Source of the DNA: Candidatus Atribacteria bacterium
GTDB taxonomy: Bacteria > Atribacterota > Atribacteria > Atribacterales > Atribacteraceae
Direction of reading: 5' to 3'
DNA length: 13,948 nt
Assembly (NCBI GenBank): GCA_026390275.1
Contig: JAPLGF010000335.1
Span: forward strand, 1 to 13,948
Under the pieces are notes generated by a model, which saw nothing but the letters and a program-made list of their open reading frames with translations, was not told the origin of the DNA and ran no database searches. Position numbers and translations under genes: made by a program. Below are positions 12,361 to 13,948 of this stretch, in pieces. Numbering within the stretch: the first letter of the stretch is position 1; the number at the start of each line of letters is the position of its first letter.

Positions 12361-13655
12361 AGAAAATTCTGATAAAAAATGGGACGCTGGTGGACCCCAA
12401 GAAGGGAACGTGGAGTGAAACAGATGTCCTGACCGAGGATGGGGTGATTCGGCGGGTGGGTCCGGGAATGGCCGATCCGGCAGCGCAGGTGATCAATGCA
12501 TCGGGACTCCTGGTAGGACCGGGTTTCATCAATCTCCATGTCCATCTCCGGGAACCGGGGGAAGAGTGGAAAGAAGACCTGTACAGCGGTTCCCGGGCAG
12601 CAGCGAAGGGGGGATTCACCTCTGTTGTTTGCCTGGCGAACACCAAACCCCCGCTCGATTCTCCCCTGGTACTGCGTGCCCTCCGGGCTCGAATTCAGGA
12701 GGTAGGGCGAGTTCATATCTTTCCTGCCGCCGCCATCACCAGGGGATTGGAAGGAAAAGCCATGACGGAATTTGGGTTCCTGAAAGAAGCGGGGGCAGTG
12801 GTACTCAGCGATGATGGACAGGGTGTGACCGACAGCCGGGTTCTCTACCAGGCCAGGACCTATGCCCGGTATTTTGACCTCCCCGGTCTCCTTCATGAGG
12901 AAGATGGACGGCTTTCCGGAGAGGGGCAAGTCCACGATGGGCCGGTAGCCGTGCAGATGGGCCTGAAGCCCATACCCCGGGTGGCTGAAGATTCCATCAT
13001 GGCAAGAGACCTGGTTCTGGCTCTTTCCACCGGGGCGAGAACTCATTTCACCCATCTTTCCACGGCTTTTTCGGTGGAGTTACTCACCTGGTTTCAAAAG
13101 AAAGGAGCTCTCGTGAGCGCTGATGTGACGCCCCATCATCTCCTGCTTACCGACGAAGTGGTGCGAGAAAAGGGAACACTTGCTAAAGTGAAACCTCCCC
13201 TGCGGGAAAAGTCGGATATCATCGCCCTCAAAGACGGCCTGCGAACCGGGGTGATCGGGATACTTGCTTCCGATCATGCGCCCCATACCCGGGAGGAGAA
13301 AGAAGGAGATTTCACCGAAGCTCCCTTTGGAATTTCCAACTTAGAAATCACCTGTCCCCTTTTGGTGAAAGCCTTGTTGGACGATGAAACCTTGGACTGG
13401 CCCGGTTTGTGGAGAGCTTTGAGTGATACCCCCGACCGCTTTCTCCATCTTTTTAACAAAGGAAGCATTGAGGAAGGGAAGGACGCCGATGTAACCATCG
13501 TTGACCCGGGGACAGAATGGGATGTGGATGTGACATCTTTCGAGTCCCGGGGGAAAAACTGTCCCTTTGATGGATGGACTCTGCGGGGATGGCCGGTGTA
13601 TACCATGGTGGGGGGAAAAATGGTCATGAGCGAAAGGAGCATCATTGGAGAATGA
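12357..13655 (+). CDS. pyrC: Dihydroorotase (class I)
   Basis: Cyclises N-carbamoyl-L-aspartate to dihydroorotate, the step after pyrB. 432 residues, typical of the long class I amidohydrolase type. Metal and substrate residues are visible: HVHLREPG (61-68, zinc ligands His61 and His63), NTKPPLD (95-101), SDDG (151-154, bridging Asp), LLHEED (178-183, His180), THLST (232-236, His233) and SDHAPH (305-310, catalytic Asp306). GKDADVTIVD near 374-383 is the usual C-terminal amidohydrolase strand. The start overlaps the pyrB stop as ATGA (12357-12360), so the two are translationally coupled, and class I dihydroorotases often associate physically with aspartate carbamoyltransferase. The stop overlaps the pyrF start in the same way. 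Nothing looks damaged. Hydantoinase is the main alternative, excluded by the LREPG and SDDG motifs and by context. Confidence 0.96.
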   Translation: MKKILIKNGTLVDPKKGTWSETDVLTEDGVIRRVGPGMADPAAQVINASGLLVGPGFINLHVHLREPGEEWKEDLYSGSRAAAKGGFTSVVCLANTKPPLDSPLVLRALRARIQEVGRVHIFPAAAITRGLEGKAMTEFGFLKEAGAVVLSDDGQGVTDSRVLYQARTYARYFDLPGLLHEEDGRLSGEGQVHDGPVAVQMGLKPIPRVAEDSIMARDLVLALSTGARTHFTHLSTAFSVELLTWFQKKGALVSADVTPHHLLLTDEVVREKGTLAKVKPPLREKSDIIALKDGLRTGVIGILASDHAPHTREEKEGDFTEAPFGISNLEITCPLLVKALLDDETLDWPGLWRALSDTPDRFLHLFNKGSIEEGKDADVTIVDPGTEWDVDVTSFESRGKNCPFDGWTLRGWPVYTMVGGKMVMSERSIIGE

Positions 13656-13948
13656 ACTTTGCCGATCTGGTTTCCCAAAAAATCCGGGAGAAAGGACCAC
13701 TGGCAGTGGGTCTCGATCCTCATTTAGAATTGCTTCCGCCCTATTTATTAGAGAAATGGTTCCGGGAAAAGGGGAAAACCCTGGATGCTCTCGCTCTCTG
13801 TGTCGCAGAATTCAACCACCTGGTCCTGCGAGCGGTGGCTGATGTGGTGGGGATCGTTAAAATCCAGATGGCATTTTATGAACAACTGGGGGTGCCAGGG
13901 ATGGTGGCCCTGAAATCGACCATGAATGAAGTCCGGAATAAAGGTCTG
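13652..13948 (+). CDS. pyrF: Orotidine 5'-phosphate decarboxylase, N-terminal part (runs off right edge)
   Basis: ATG 13652 overlaps the pyrC stop (ATGA) and 99 codons are present before the window ends. The protein reads MNFADLVSQKIREKGPLAVG, then LDPHLELLPPYLLE and later VVGIVKIQMAFYEQLGVPGM. VGLDPHLELLP and the KIQMAFYEQLG block, holding the substrate-contacting Asp and Lys, are those of the longer type 2 OMP decarboxylases, about 270-300 residues. The enzyme converts orotidine monophosphate to UMP, the last step of the pathway. The dihydroorotate dehydrogenase and phosphoribosyltransferase genes are not in the window and may follow. Translation is coupled to pyrC. Confidence 0.93.
   Translation, partial: MNFADLVSQKIREKGPLAVGLDPHLELLPPYLLEKWFREKGKTLDALALCVAEFNHLVLRAVADVVGIVKIQMAFYEQLGVPGMVALKSTMNEVRNKGL

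Overview
This bacterial window has two different halves. Positions 1 to about 5710 look like accessory DNA. Positions 6039 to 13948 look more like an ordinary chromosome: a large secreted phospholipase-like protein, a GyrI-like protein, xylulokinase, and the start of a pyrimidine operon (pyrB-pyrC-pyrF). The host cannot be named from this window. The mix suits an anaerobic, environmental bacterium rich in small palindromic repeats, with Atribacterota-like or Chloroflexota-like lineages possible, but that is only an impression.

Left half: the window opens inside a minus-strand DDE transposase that runs off the left edge. From about 372 to 5709 every likely gene is on the + strand, and short structured spacers resembling integron attC sites separate them. 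I see sites at 608-690, 2722-2848, 3354-3429 and 5478-5540, plus weaker or damaged ones at 1656-1703 and 4795-4822. Two cassettes have exactly complementary boundary boxes: GTTGGGC with GCCCAAC, and GTTAGCCCGC with GCGGGCTAAC. That is what site-specific excision and insertion of circular cassettes leaves behind. No integrase is visible, so this is best described as a cluster of attC sites lacking an integrase (CALIN). In order, the cargo is a small coiled-coil protein, a secreted two-domain beta-rich protein, a stop-interrupted TPR-like gene, a membrane-anchored HEAT-repeat protein, a GT-C-like membrane glycosyltransferase, a VapB/VapC-type toxin-antitoxin pair, and a truncated conserved hypothetical gene. 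REP-like palindromes (GGTGCCTGGCACC) lie inside and just beyond the array.

Middle: 6039-8582 encodes an 847-residue secreted protein with a zinc-dependent phospholipase C-like head, a C2-like domain and two carboxypeptidase-regulatory-like domains. 8675-9280 encodes a GyrI-like small-molecule-binding protein. It converges on xylB (minus strand), and a nested inverted repeat between them supplies the xylB stop codon.

Right: pyrB, pyrC and pyrF overlap by ATGA junctions and are surely co-translated. Upstream of pyrB are a good sigma-70-type promoter, a strong intrinsic terminator, and a 52-codon leader ORF translated through that terminator. This layout resembles pyrBI/pyrL attenuation in enterobacteria and is one of the two most interesting signals here, with the cassette array.
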